64,000 bases of DNA from Desmodesmus armatus (GCA_007449985.2 VIIQ02000230.1:50004-114003), one strand, 5' to 3'; positions 1 through 13,100 are shown, counted from the first letter of the stretch. A program made the numbers and translations. The notes: a model not told the origin generated them from the letters alone.

Positions 1-3000
1 CTTTGCTGACCCGGCACCGCACCTCGCTCAAGGTGGTGTGGCGCAATGCTCCTTTCGAGTGGCTTGATGATGTTGTGCTTTCTCTATTGATACCATGGGT
101 GTGTCGGCCAGCCGCCTGCGTGTGTTCAGGCCCTATCATGATGCTCCTTGCTAGAGGGGCTGGGATGAATGTTTTTTCGCTGCCATGTGGCAAGCGTGTT
201 TTGACCTGGTCATAGTGTTATCGCGTCAGTACCTTCATTCAGTACCTTATGCAGCTGAGCTGGCAATCAGCCTGGCACTTACATGTGTGAGCGTCAGGCA
301 TGGTGACAGGGGAGAAGGGGTGCATGACAGCGGCATGGGCTCATGTCTGGGTTGACTCAACCCTGGCTGATTGGTAGCTGCCGCAAATACATGCATGCAC
401 CAAGATACCAGCAGTGCATGAGCAGTGTGCCACTGCCGTGAGGTAGTGTTGGATGTAGCAGCAGCTCGTGATCAGCAGTCACCGTGTTGCAGCAGCAGCC
501 TCTCTGTAGGTAGTGTGGATGCATGGGCCGGCTTGCGCTTTGCAAGTTGTTGCAGGGCCTGCTGATACGACAGATGTGGTCACACATGACGTGCCACAAA
601 CAGACATTATCAAGACACAGACAGCGCCCAGATGGTGTGCGTTCTGCTTGCCTCTACAACAGCTTGTAGCAGGTAGCATGGTGCATACTGCTGCCCTGGG
701 GGTTACGCAATCAATGTGTTGGTTTGAGGCTGACATTCACAGGCTGCTCTGCAAGCTGACGCTGCTGCTGATGCCTGCTGAGTGTGTCTTTAATGACGCG
801 CAGGTGTGTATGTGTGTTGCTGAGTGAGGATGCATATCAGGCCACCTGCTGGAAAGGCCTATGGTGTTTGCTGGATCTGCTGGGCTGCTGTCTTACTCCG
901 CCACTCAGCCACACTGTGACACGTGAGTGTGCGGGGAGAGACTTGAGACTGTCAAAACGGTTTTGACAGTGCGTCTGCACCAAGTGGTTGTCGTGCCCAG
1001 TGTCATCACAAGATGATGCGCACTGCTGCTAGGTGCTCCGTTGTGTCTCTTTTGGTACTAGTGTATGTGTTCAACACATGCAAGTTGGTGATTGTGTCAT
1101 ACACTCTGGCTGCCTCCCACCTCAGGTGTGGGGGCAGGTCAGGTGCCGGCCAGGCTGCAACCTGCCATCTGACGCTGTTGAGACACAGAGTGCTGTTGGT
1201 GACATGTTTGGTTCACGAGCATGGGGGGGGGGGGGCAATCCCCAACTGAGTTCGTGTAAGCGTTGCTCAACCCTGGCTTACTCAAAACTACTGGGTGGAT
1301 GAATGGGGACAATGGGGGTTGAAAGGGTGAGGAGGGGTGTGGAGGGGGGTGTGCAGCACAGTGCCACTTGTTTGTGGTCATGCTGGGGGTATGTGCGTGT
1401 GGGGGCAAGGTTGCAGCAGGTTGACTTAGCATGGCTTCCGGCATGGTGTCTTCACAGCAGGAACGGTGTTGCTCTGCCGGCTGTATGGCTGCCTGCGGGG
1501 CGAGCTGGTCCCACGCTGCTCACAGCATCATGATAGTGGTTGCAGAGTGTGTGGTTTGAGTGGCGGCACTTGTCATTAGGGTTTAGTCTAGTCCAAGGTG
1601 GCTGTATGCATGTATGTGTTGAGTTGTGCGTGTAGGGCGAATGGGTGCTCGGGCCAGCTGGTCAAGCAGGGGTGTCACTGTGCATTGGTCATCGTTTGTG
1701 GGGGGGCCTGCATGTGTGTGTGGGCTGCAGCAGGCTACCAAGCAGCCTTGAAGTAGGTAGGGTGTTGCCGGTTGGAAGGGGCAACTTTCCTGGCCCGCTG
1801 GCTGTGTGCTGCAACGGGGTTAGCATGGCCCTTCCCCAGTAAAGTATTAGCAGCTAATACGAATGCCACCAATGGATGCTGCAGGTGTGGTGACAAGCTG
1901 TCACTCACAGCTGGAGCCCCCTGGGTGTTGTATGACAGTGTTATACGTCAGTGTTATAGTCTAGTGTTATACCTCATGAGGAGCAGGTGTGAGCCCTATC
2001 GCACCAGTCTTGCCCTCGGGGTTGACGTGTTGATTGGGAGAGCAAGTGTTACCACTCACGTATGTCAAGTCCAGGTACCCCCGGGGTGGTCCACACCTGG
2101 TTCTTGTGTGGCGCCAGTACCACAACATGCACTGCAGGTGGTGTACTTTTCTGTTCAGGGGCAACATGGCTGCCGAAAGGTACCCTGCATGCAGCATTGT
2201 GTGGCATGCTGCAGGACATGTACCACTGAGCATGAGCACTGAGTGCAGCAACGCCTAGCTAAGGAGGATGACATATAAGCAGGAGCCATTGAGGCGGATG
2301 GGGTTGGCGCAATAAGCCCTGTGTGGCAGTCTTGGTTGACCAGCATCGACTGACTCCGTAGATTGCAACGGAAGCAAGGTTTTGTGGCCATGATATGTGG
2401 ATGCCAGCTGGCCAGCCCGCAGGCTGCGCTTTCAGTCGTTTGGTGTCACAGAACATGTACACGAATGGAGTGCTGCATCCGCTAGGGTTGTAAGTGATTC
2501 AGATGGCATGTCAACTGTGCTGTGTCACTGTCCCTGTGCTAGGTCACTGTCCCTGTGCTTTGCCACTGTGAGGATGCCCCATGCATGGTCGTTCATGCCT
2601 AAAACCTCAACCCCCTTTCAGCAGATTTGGCCCATGTACACAGGTCTGCTGGCACTGCGCACTGCCTAAACTCGGTATGAAGACAGGATGTCAGCCTAAT
2701 AGATGTGTCTGAGTCTGGATGCAGCCGCTTTGTGCCGATCACACTCGCAGCACCGCCTTTGGGTTCCGATTGCAATCCGGTTCCAATTGGAACCCAATTG
2801 GAACTTGCAAGTTGACCACACAAGTGGACCCATGCCGTCCCAAAGCTACCTGAGATGCCAGGCGCACCCTAACAAACTCAATGAAACTCTCAAACACGCA
2901 ACCTATATCAAATATGCAGGGTGGCCTGCAGATTGTCACTATTACTGCTGTTTGGACCTCCGCAATTGACTTTCGTGTTGCCCAAGCCGCAAGCAGCTTA

Positions 3001-3122
3001 CGTCCGAAGCGCATTGGTGTTGAATGAGTTACGGCAACACGTTCATACGCTCTGTTTGTTGCTTTGTCTCTGAAACGTACTGCTGGATGCAGTAAATTCA
3101 ACAGCCACTTTACCCACCCACT
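1..3122. other. 5' region of the window without a supportable gene
   Basis: I see no convincing exon chain here. The first ~60 bases are GC3-rich on the + strand and open in two frames (stops near 65 and 213), so they may be the 3' end of a gene lying to the left, but no domain is recognisable. The rest is TG-rich DNA typical of introns, UTRs or spacers in this window. It contains a 12-G run near 1227, loose repeats of CAGTGTTATA near 1935-1975, and three copies of a ~20-bp TGTCACTGTCCCTGTGCT-like unit near 2520-2575. The last few hundred bases before 3123 should hold the promoter and 5' UTR of the secreted-protein gene; I recognise no clear TATA box. Confidence 0.4.
948..970. repeat. Perfect 11-bp inverted repeat with 1-nt centre
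   Basis: Arms ACTGTCAAAAC and GTTTTGACAGT are exact reverse complements around a single G. It lies in non-coding sequence. It could be a protein-binding palindrome or simply a short cruciform; nothing nearby decides this. Confidence 0.6.
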
Positions 3123-6100
3123 ATGCGTCTATTACTTCTATTCACGCTTTTGGGCTGCGTCTTTGCAGTACGGCAGACAGCAGAAACTGCCTCAAGTCTG
3201 TCAAATGCAGACCTGCAGCAGCTGGGCACCAGCTTTGCAAAGATGCTCCTCCATGCCAGAACAGAAGCAGCAGCAGCTCACAGCGCAGAATCAGGCAATC
3301 ACAACGATAGAAAACTCTTGAGCAGCGACTGGTCTCTTCCTGGTCTGCAAGACTCCGCCTCTGACGATTTCAAGAGCTGGTACACAGGCAGCTATTTCAA
3401 AACGGCACCTGCAGCCAGCAGCAGCAAGGTGAAGGCAAGCATCATGGCAGATGCTGTGATTGCAAGGACTGTCAGCAAGGGATTCGGGTATCTGGAGGAA
3501 GTGATGGGTATCAACGAGCATCAAGTGCCGGAATACAGGCAGGGGGGAGCACAGTACAGTGGTGGTGACAAGTCGGATTACGGAGAGCAGCGCAAGAGGC
3601 GTGTGTGGCATGATGAGGACCACGAAGAGCAGAAGGAGAGGTATAGGTGAGAGCTCCCTGGGGCATTGCTGAGGTTGTGCTGCATGGTAGTGTGTGCAGC
3701 ATGGTAGGGTGTACAGCATGGTGGGTGCAGCACTAGCATTGCAGCACAGTGCAACAGCCACAGGATCACAGTGTGTGCTTTCTTGCACATGGCTATTTGT
3801 ACAGCACGTTGCCTGAGTGGACCATGTATAGAAGCATGTGCTGTGTATAAGCAGTTCTGTGACGGCCAGCAGCAGCATAACGGTACAGCTTGCACAGAGG
3901 TCTTACCCCAAGACAGAAATACAGGGCACTGCTTGTTTAATTGCGCCTGTGTTGCCAGCACGCCTAGCAGCAGCAGACCAGTAAGCGAAGCTCGCATAAT
4001 CTTGGGCAGTTGCGAAAGACAGCTAAGCACAGAAAGCAGAGAAGCCTTGCTGCTCCAAATCATGTGCTGTTTACATTGGCTGGCTGTGACTATAAAAGGA
4101 GTAAGGCACATATACGCACCTGCACTTCCCCACCAGGGGCATCATATGCATGGGCTCCCTGGCATTCACCAGCAGCAGAGAGCGGCAGTACACACACCAT
4201 CTTCCTAGCACTAAGCAGCTGCAGCCCTGCCTGCTCAGCCCAACGCTCTAGCTGCATTGCTGCACGTGGTTGAATAAAGATTGGTGGGGTGCCTGACTGC
4301 ACACGTTAGAGAGCAATAGTTTGTGTATCGAGTGTATGCATCTCTGGGGCCGCCACCCAAATGAAGTGCCTCGCTCTGGAAAGATTCACAGCGGCGCTTT
4401 TGCGTTACCTGCAACAGCACCAACTGCTGCACGTTGTTATACACCGCTTCCAGGGAGCACCACGATGAGGAGCCCCACCCACGCAAGGGTGGTGTTCAGG
4501 ACGGCTATGGAGATCACAAGAAGGCATACCAGCAGCCTAAGGAAGGCTATGAAAGGAAGCATGAGCAGCCACACGCCGACACCCCTCTGCCCATCTACAA
4601 GAACGTCCCATCTGAAGACGACTATCACAGCCAGTATCGCACAGGCTCCGGTAAGCTGGGCGGGACATTGTGGGATGTTGAGCTGACCGACCACCTCCCG
4701 CACATGACAGCACAGTTGTGCTGCAGCACAGCGCAAAGCAGCTGCTACACAGTACCGCTGTAAGCTATGGCAGCAGGCGCAGAATCTGCACCCTCCTCCG
4801 TAGGGTTGCATCACTGCTCACTGCAGAGTGCCGCAACACAGCTCAGGTGTCGTTTGCCAATTGTTGGGACGTTTGCCTAGCCTAAGCATGAGGCTTGGAG
4901 AGTACAGGCAAGCTCATAGCAGTGACTGAGCCTGCACAAGTTGACATCCCTGCTGTGCATGACACGTGTGCTCCTCTGCTTGCTGCTAAATTTGTGCTGC
5001 TTCATGGACCCAGGTGACAACCAACGGAACGAGGGCTACGCTGGTGAGGCACCTGCTGGGCAGCAGACACCCGAGTATCAGCAGGGACCCGCTGAAGGAG
5101 ATCACAAAGAGGGCGCTGAATACAGGTACGCACAGCATAGCAGCTGGCGCACGTTACGACACCTTACGTCACTGACCGCAGCTTCCGTCAGATCCGTGAG
5201 GCAGCGCATGATGCATTATGAATGTCTGCTGGCCTCTCGGTCTCTCTCTTCTCCAAGTGCGGCCGAAGGTTTTGGCGTGCGTGCGAGTTTGTACACGCTC
5301 CAGGGCCGCATGAACCTGCTGCTTGCCACGGCTGCTGCGTCACAGGGGTGACGGCCCTGCCGAAGACCCACAGCAGCAGCAGCAGCCTCCTGTGTACGAG
5401 CAGCAGCCAGACCTCACACCTGGTGCCCAGGATCCTTCATACGACACCCCAGACCCCTCGAACGAAGCCCAGGGCCCCTCTTACACTGGCCCAGACTCCT
5501 CGTACGGAGGAGGCCCTGACTCGTCCTACAGGTGATTGCCGTGACACCTGACCTCAGAGACTGGGGTACATCAGTAGGCCCTCTGGACACCCTCATGAGC
5601 CCCTGGCTTGCTGGCTAGCGCCAAGGTTGGGACTCTCCCCCCAATTACTGAACTGTACTGTACTGTGCTGTACTGTACTGTACAGGGCTGAAGTGCCAGA
5701 ATACCCGGAGGATGGTTCAGATGAGTATAAGGAGGCATACTACGGCCCCTCAAAGAGTGAGGAGGTGTGCCTGACGGAGGCATCCATGGCGGAGTGCCGC
5801 CTGACTGGAGCACCTGCAGACGAGGGCTCTGCATTCAGCGTGCAGTACACGTGAGCAGGGCGGTCGGGCTGGGGGCGCGGGGGGCGCGGGGGGCGCGGGG
5901 GGGGGGGGGGCATAATGTGGGTAGGGTAGGGTGTTGCAGTCGACCCAAGCAGGTTGATATGACCAGGGGGTTGAAGTTGGTGTTTTCAATGCAAGGAGGC
6001 ACTCTGTGGCGGCCCCTCACAGAGGGAGGTGTGCCTGACGGAGGCATCCATGGCGGAGTGTTGCCTAACAGGAGCGTCTGCCAACGAGGGGTCTGCATAC

Positions 6101-8207
6101 AGCATGCAGTACAGGTGAGCAGGGCCGGGGGGGGTGGGAGAGGGTGGGTGGTGGTATGAGGTGGGATTGCGGAGGGGACAGAGTGGCACGGTGGGGTGGG
6201 GGCAGTGTGTGTGCAAGATGTGGGCAGCATGTGCACCGTGCACTGGCCCAGTGCACTGGGCCGGGCCCAGTGCAGTGCACAGGCCGGCTTTGAAACATCC
6301 CAAGGTACTCTCACTCACGCTAGCATCCGACGTCTGCGTGCCCCCGCTGCCATGCTGCCCTCACACAGGTCTAAGCTGGGCTGCTGCCGCCCCAACGCTG
6401 ATGTCATCCTGAGCGGCAAGGCAGGGCTGGCATCAGACACTAAGGGTGCACCCAAGCAGGGGTCCAAAAAGAGCGGCAGAGCAGCCGAGCTTGAGACCTA
6501 TCGCAAGGGCAAGGTGTTCTACCCCCGAAGCTCTCAGACAGCCTGTGTGTGGGACGTCCATTTCCTCAGCACACCAATTGCGGTCTCGCAGCATGTGTCA
6601 CAGACCGGCTATGCAACAGCCACATGGTGAGTGGTTCTGGTTGATGCAGCCTCAGCGCTGTGTTCTTGCAAGTCGGCATGCTGGACTTGCGCCCTTTCCA
6701 GCCAAGATGACGCCAGTGTGCATTTCAAGAGAGCGTCACTCAAGTTTACAGCGGCAGCATGGTAAAGATTTTGGGTTGAGGCCCAAGGGCAGAGTGGCCT
6801 TAGGCCGGTCTGGTGGGAGAGGAGCTAGTGTATGGGGTCTGAGAGGAGGGGGGCATCGACGCATGGAGCTGAGCTCAGCACCTGTTCCCTAGACTGAGTA
6901 CTACAGTAGTTTGCGGCGAACAATATGCACGGTATGACACCTGAGCGCAACAGGGCATCGAGACTGACATGCTTACACCTGCCTGCCACCTGCCACGCGG
7001 TGCTGCTTCTGCCCCTCCTCTTGCTGCTGCTGCTCCTGCGCTGTGCAGCCACTTTGGTGACGCCATCAACAGCTGCGACAGCTCCCTCTGCGATGGTCTC
7101 ACCATCACAGTACAGGCTGATGTATACGAGGCATACGCTGTCAGCGAGCACCCAATATTCCCAGCAGTCCGGGACGCATCCTGCACAGACTTTGCCCTCA
7201 ACGTGACCTCTGGCAGCCGCAGCACCTCTAACACACGCGTGGTCGCAACCCCGCCTCGTTCAACCCTGAAGCCCATCCAACGCTCCTTCAGCCCCCCTTC
7301 CTTCGCCCCCCTCTCAACACCAATTGCCCAAGCACCTGCACCCGTCCCAGCCCCAAGGTGGATGCCATCAGTACAGCAGCCAGCACCTGCACCAGCCCCA
7401 GCCCCAATTCCTCAGCTGGTCCCAGCCCCTCAGCCGATGCCTGCACGTACCCCAGCTCTCTTCGAGCCTGCCCCAGCCTCGGCTGCTGAGGAGCCGGCAC
7501 CAGCCCCGGCAGCTCCTACTCCTGCTCCGTTAAGCAGGGGGCACTCCAGCATCAAGCTAAAGCCTCTTGTGCCACCACATGCGACTGCGGGCGGCAGCGG
7601 CGGCAGTCAAGGCTCCAGCGTGGAGTCTCCATCGTCACCCCCATCGTCATTCCGTTCAGCGGGCGACTTCAAGAAGTTCCGCGTAAAGACGGAAGGCCAG
7701 GCGCAGGCGGAGGCAGAACTGGTCAACACAGCATCGACCTCATCAGCAAGTGTGGCGGTCGCGGCAGTTGAGTCCGCGGCGTCAGAGGATGTGGAGATCG
7801 GCACTGCCTCCGTCGAGGCTCAGCCTGCCATGGAGTTCAAAAAGTTTGTGAGCAAGGCCACCATTCCAAAAGAAGCTGCCTCGGAGTTACGGGGAGCACC
7901 TGCGCCCGTCAGGTCCTCCGCCCCCGACAACCAGGCCACAGCGAGCTTCAGCGCCCCCCAAATCTACGGCGGATATGCCACCATACTATCCGGCCCCATC
8001 ACGTCCGTCACTGGCGTTTCACGTCACAAGTTTGACTTCAACGGCGGCGTGATGCAGTTTGTCGCAAGGTTTGATGGCGTGGAGCTGAGCGTCGACGACC
8101 TGGCTGCCGTGTCAGAAGATGTGCCGTTTATTCAGGACAAGGCGTATCTGTGGTTGTTTGACAAGGAGGGAGCTTATGCAGCCAAGGCCCAGGGGTGGAA
8201 GCCCTAG
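3123..8207 (+). CDS. Secreted Tyr/Gln- and Pro/Ala-rich protein of unknown function (7 exons, 866 aa)
   Basis: Proposed exons: 3123-3646, 4454-4650, 5014-5125, 5346-5531, 5686-5850, 6369-6626, 7049-8207. Every junction is GT...AG, phases match (2,1,2,2,2,2), and the total is 2601 bases (866 codons plus TAG). The N-terminus MRLLLLFTLLGCVFA is a typical signal peptide, so the product probably enters the secretory pathway. Residues ~175-340 are hydrophilic, rich in Gln, Tyr, Glu and Pro, with PSYxxPD-like repeats. Residues ~370-520 carry most of the cysteines (VCLTEASMAEC, LGCC, ACVWD, SCDSSLCDG). Residues ~560-640 are Pro-Ala repeats resembling hydroxyproline-rich algal wall glycoproteins. The C-terminal ~90 residues (IYGGYATI...YLWLFDKEGAY) look globular. 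I do not recognise a family; an extracellular-matrix role is inference. It is convergent with the golgin gene. Confidence 0.75.
5652..5685 (+). repeat. TGTACTG tract ending at a splice acceptor
   Basis: Repeated TGTACTG/TGTGCTG units run into the CAG acceptor of exon 5 (5686). Similar tracts precede the acceptors at 27730 (TGCTATGCTGTGCAG) and 28246 (TGTACTGCAC repeats). They seem to serve as the pyrimidine/TG-rich 3' end of introns in this genome. Confidence 0.5.
5875..5910 (+). repeat. G-run tract in an intron
   Basis: Three GGGGGGCGC-like units are followed by a run of more than ten G just downstream of the exon 5 donor. The tract could form a G-quadruplex on the coding strand or RNA. Comparable G runs are at 1227, 6127, 8224, 12467 (intronic, sense unclear), 23831, 25019 and 26708. 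Confidence 0.5.
6025..6114 (+). repeat. Duplicated 90-nt cassette exon (exon 5b) of the secreted-protein gene
   Basis: This stretch is a diverged tandem copy of the 3' part of exon 5 (5686-5850): both encode VCLTEASMAEC followed by LTG, (A/S)(P/A)(A)(D/N)EGSA and a QY end. It has an AG before 6025 and a GTGAGC donor at 6115. It is exactly 30 codons, with phase 2 on both sides, so it can be spliced in between exons 5 and 6 without changing frame (896 aa) or skipped. The copy changed Arg to Cys in AEC(R/C)LTG, adding a cysteine. The acceptor here is ACAGAG, weaker than a usual CAG, so inclusion is uncertain. Confidence 0.55.
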
Positions 8208-9567
8208 AGCAGCAGCTGCAGCCCGGGGGGGGGGGGTCAGTCCAGCACAACAACTGGCATGAGTAGGTGGGTTTCCGCAAGGGTTGGGGTTTGCGCACCT
8301 CTGCAGTGCCATAGGTGGTGGTCATGGCACTTGGAACGTTTGTGTGCTTTGGCGCAAAAACACAGCCGTCTATAGTATAATGTGCGGTCAGCGTGCTGTT
8401 GCTGAAGCACAGCGGTCACACAGGATTCAGCATCAAAACCCATGGGTGTGACAGGCAGCCCCGCCAACTCCATTGATTCTTGGATGGCAGGATGTGTCTG
8501 GTGATCGTAAGCTGCCTAGCTTCAGGCTGACAAAGCGGGGCTCAGCTCTTGCAAGCTTCGTGCTGCGGGTTTGCATGGTGAAGCTCACCATGTCAACTTT
8601 GAAAGTTTGGCATGCTGTTGTTGTGGTGCGGCCATACTACTTGCATGATGGTCCTTTTACTTGACCAGCCATAAGTCAGGGATGTTGTGGCTACCGTTTG
8701 TTGTGTGCCTGGACACGTTCATGTCACAACACCTGCTGCGGAGTGCAAGTGCAACAGCAGCCAGCTGGTGGTACCAGTGGTGGTTTTGGCAACAGCCCAC
8801 ATGCACATACAAACTTAGCCCGTAAACATGGGCTGATTTCGGCGGGAACTGGTATGGGCGCTGTAGTTGCACAAGCACCTCCTGCACTCGGTCGGGGTCA
8901 TGAGATAGTTCAGCCGTGTACCACTACTATTACTTCTTCTGGTGCAGTGTCCGCTTGCAAACCTGCACTGCCTAAAGCATACATGCATGCAGACACCATG
9001 ATGATATCCATCCATGGTCCTCTCACTGCAGCAATGAGAACAATAACTGTACAACACCCCGCAACCCAGGGCACAGACAGGCCGCTGCAAAGCTCACAGG
9101 CAGTAATGACAAACACATGCACACTAATTGCAGCGGGGATGAGACCCCACTGCGGCACTTGCTCAAGTTATGCAGGCCAAAAATAGTTGTGACAAGCTGC
9201 CAAGAGGAGGGGAAAGCCCTATCCGCCAGAACAAACTGCACTTGCACTACACTCCAGGTGCGGGCAAACATTGCGCCTGGCTGCATAGCCATTCATCATC
9301 AGCATACAATGCTGGCAGCAACACTCGGCCAACAAGCCAGAATCTTGCAGTCCGTCACTGCTAGCGCAGAAAACTGAAGTGCACAGCAGCTGTTGCACTC
9401 CTGCAGATCTACAAGACTGACGATGCTTGCAGAAGCAGTATATGCAGAACCACAAGCAGTGGTTCGCCCGATAGCAGCGGAAGCTTAAACATGCTCTGAG
9501 GCAACAGTGGCCTCTGCACGGGCGACTAGCTGCCCGCCCAAATGTGCAGCACCCCAGCTGCCTCTGC
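8208..9567. other. Shared 3' region between convergent genes
   Basis: About 1.36 kb separates the stop of the secreted-protein gene (+) and the stop of the golgin gene (-). It contains a G run at 8224 but no ORF with recognisable content. It should hold both 3' UTRs and polyadenylation sites. I could not fix either site: the algal TGTAA signal was not evident close to either stop. Confidence 0.45.
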
Positions 9568-10105
9568 TCATCCCGTCAACTGCGCCAATCGCCCAAGGGC
9601 ACTCAGCACTTGAGTGGCAGGCGGCGCGGTGGCTGCCAGCACCTTGCGCATCGCTGCAAACTCTGCGGGCGTGGCTTGCAGCACGGCCGCAACCGCCGGC
9701 ATCAGCGCATCCCGCTCCGCCGTCTTCCCTGCCATGACAGCTTCTAGGAACTTGAGCACCACATTCCTAAGGTACACAAGGTCCACACCTGCTACAGCCT
9801 CACGTTTGCTGGCGGCTGCAGCCGCCGCCGGTGCTACTGCCGCGTCACTTATGCCGTACAGGCTGCCCCCACCAACCTTATTCTGCTCCTGCCAGCGGCG
9901 AGGGGTGCTGCAGCCGCTGCTGGGCCGGCGTTGCGAGCCATTGGCTGCTGCATAGCTGTTGCTGCTGAACCCTCCGCCGCCGCCGCCCTGTTGCTGCTGC
10001 TGCTGTTGAAGGTTCCAGAGGCCGCTGCTGCTGTGGGAGATGATGCCCGAGCCGCCCCCCACACTAATGAGACCCCCGGACCCTGTGGACCCTGCTGTTG
10101 TCAGG

Positions 10106-10151
<46 letters not shown>

Positions 10152-13100
10152 GGTGTTGGCTGGAGGAGGCCGACCTACTCAGTCTGCATACAATCGGTGA
10201 CAAAGTGCACATACAACACCAGGCAACGGCAGGCAGACAGACATCAGCGCAGACGTACGAGGGAAGGTAGTATGGATGCACTGCAACAGCCTAGGGCAAC
10301 TTTGGAACTCGTTCGATGTGCACCCCCCCTCCCACACCACCATCACACAACAAGAGGTATGCAAGGCAGGCTGAGAGTGACCACAGCGCTGCTAACCCTT
10401 AACAAAAGGATGCAATTCATTCCTCCCTCCAACCTGGCCGGCCCCAAGCAACCACCGCAGAACACACCTGTGCTGCCCGCCTGCTGCTGTTGCTATGGCC
10501 GCCTGTCGCTCTGCCTCCCTGCACTGCAGCTCCGCCTGCACCAGCAGCTCCCGCAGGTTGTCTGCGTCAGCCTGACACACCTCCAGGGTTGACTGAAGGT
10601 CTGAGATGCGCGCCGCTGCATCCTCATCAGCCTGCAGCAGGAGGATGGGTGGGGTGGGTGGTGCCATGAGGTAGTGTGGGGTAGGGTGGTGCAGTCATCC
10701 TAAACAGAGGGGCACGGTGGGGTGGACTGAAGGTCTGAGATACGCGCCGCTGCATCCTCATCAGCCTGCAGCAGACAACACAACCAAGCCACACCATATA
10801 CACATGCATAAGTTGCTGGTGTTGTGCTGCTTTCACTGCGACTGCACTTTACTGAGTCTGCAGTAGACCGAACATGTCAGCTTGAACAGCCAGCGAGCAG
10901 GGCCACTACCCTGTACTGTTGGTGTGCAGTAGGGACGCAAGCATCACATGCACCCCACAGTCAGCTTCTCATGACCAACACATAGCCCAACACCCAACAT
11001 CTCGAAATCCAGGTGTGTGAGCACCCAAGGCATACCAAAGTAAAAACTTCCTGGACCCCCTGCACGCTAGTCATAAATCTCAAAGCCAGCGCACCTGCAG
11101 CGCCTGTTCCTGCACCTCCTGCAGCCTCTGTTCAAGCTGCGCATGCAGCTGCTGCTCCTGCTGCACCAGCCGCTGAGACGCCTCCAGCTCGCTGCGTGCG
11201 TTGCTCACAGCAGCCTGTGGGCAGTATGGGCGCAGCAGCACAGCACAGCGCAGCGCAGCACAGCATGAGAGGCCTCGTCAACACAGCATGAGAGCCACAG
11301 CAAAACGTCAGCAGGAACGGCATGTGCAGCTGAGAGCGGGCCACAAAGCTCTCCAGCCCCACCTGCATGACCTGGTGACTGAAATTGAAACCTCAGCAGA
11401 CCCGTGGTCTCAGACATTCAGGGGCGGGGAGACACCCCACTGCGTGGGGTGTGGGTCGGGGCGGGGTGGTGTGGTGAGGGGGGTGGTGTAACAGCTTCAC
11501 AAGACAGTGCCCACTTCCCAACCCACCAACACAGAATATTGCCTGCCATACTCTCCACCTACCTGCATGTACTCCAGCTGCTGCTCCAGCCACTTCACAA
11601 AGCAGGGGTCAAGGGTACTTGCATGCTGCGTGTGTTTTTCGAACTTAGACCTGATGAGCCTTGAAGAAGGCGGAATTAGTCGTCTGTTCGTTCACTCCAC
11701 ACGCACAATACAATACGCCTGCTGCCTGGGTCGCTGGTACTTCCCCACATTGTCTGTACAACCCCCAAAAAATGTTAAGGGTTAGGGTGTTACTTGTCCC
11801 AGCTCTCCAGGCCCACCTGCATGTACTCCAGCTGCTGCTCCAGCCCGGCCACCTCCTGCTGTGCTGCTGGCGGCCACAGGGCGCGGTTGTGGCCAGCAGC
11901 AGCGAGGCGCGCAGCAACCTGCACAGCAGCAGCATAACATGTATGCATGCCCACATACTGTACGTTACTTGTCTAGTAGGTTGCAGCACTGTTGGCATTC
12001 CACAGGAGCAGTTAGCAACTGTGCACGGTGTGTGATGCCCAAGCATCACGCTGAGCTTGTGCTGGTGCAAGTAGTGCCAGTCCTGCTGGAGCAACTGGCC
12101 GCCCAACCAATTCAGCTTTTGGCTCACTGGCTGTTGCTGAGAAAGGGAACTGTTCACCCACTTGATTGTACTGAACCATGCATGTCCTGGCAAAGGTGCT
12201 AAGCACGGATCCACTGTCGCACACTCCCTGGTACAAATTGCTGCCTGGTGCTAATTGCCCAAGGCCCCCCCCCCACCTGCTCCCCAACGGCTGCCTGTGC
12301 TTTCGCTGCCGTCGCTGCCGCCAGCTCTGCTGCGGTGCTTGCTGCCTCAGACTGCGAGGTGACCTCACGCAGCCGCGACTCCAGGCGGGCCACCAGTGCT
12401 GCCAGGCCAGACAGCTGCCCCTCCAGCTCACCCTTGCTGGCCTCAAGGCTGGCCACACGCTGCGCAGGGGGGGGGGGGAGCAGTCAGGCAGTCAGTGTTG
12501 GTTACAACGAGGCCCCGAAAGGCCCAGCCGACCCAGTCAGTCAGTCAGTGTCCGTTACAAAGAGGCCTCAAGGACCCAGCCGACCCAGTCAGTCAGTCAG
12601 TCAGTGTTCGTCGCCGACCCACTCACTCACTCATTGTTCGTCCGACCCCATGCAAGCCCCGAGACCCAATCCATGGGGAAGGAGGGCAGAGGAGTGCAAT
12701 TGCCTGACAGGACCCTGTCTTAGCCCCATTGGCGCAGTGGTAGCGCAGTCCCTTCGTAAGGGAAAGGTCGCGTGTTCAACCCACGCATGGGGCATGTGCA
12801 GGGCTCTCATCAGGGATTGGTGCTGGTGAGGAGTGCCCTTCCTGCTCTAGGTGTTGCCAGTGCACGGTGACACAATGCTGTGCATGCAGCATTGCGCCCC
12901 TAGCCCTTCCCCAGCCCAGTAGGCCCTCCCCGCAGCCAGTGCTGCCAGGCCAGACAGCTGACCCTCCAGCTTACCCCTGCTGGCTTCTAGGCTGACCACT
13001 TGCTGAAGGCGGTGGGGCTGGCGGGTGGCTGTGATAAAGTGGGCGCATCCTGGCTTCATTGCTCTGGTGGTTACTGCAACTACCCCAAGGTTTTTCCTGA

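Noticed and set aside
11772..11790. TTAAGGGTTAGGG resembling telomeric repeats
   Set aside because: Only about two degenerate units inside a golgin intron; no array of the algal TTTTAGGG or plant TTTAGGG type.
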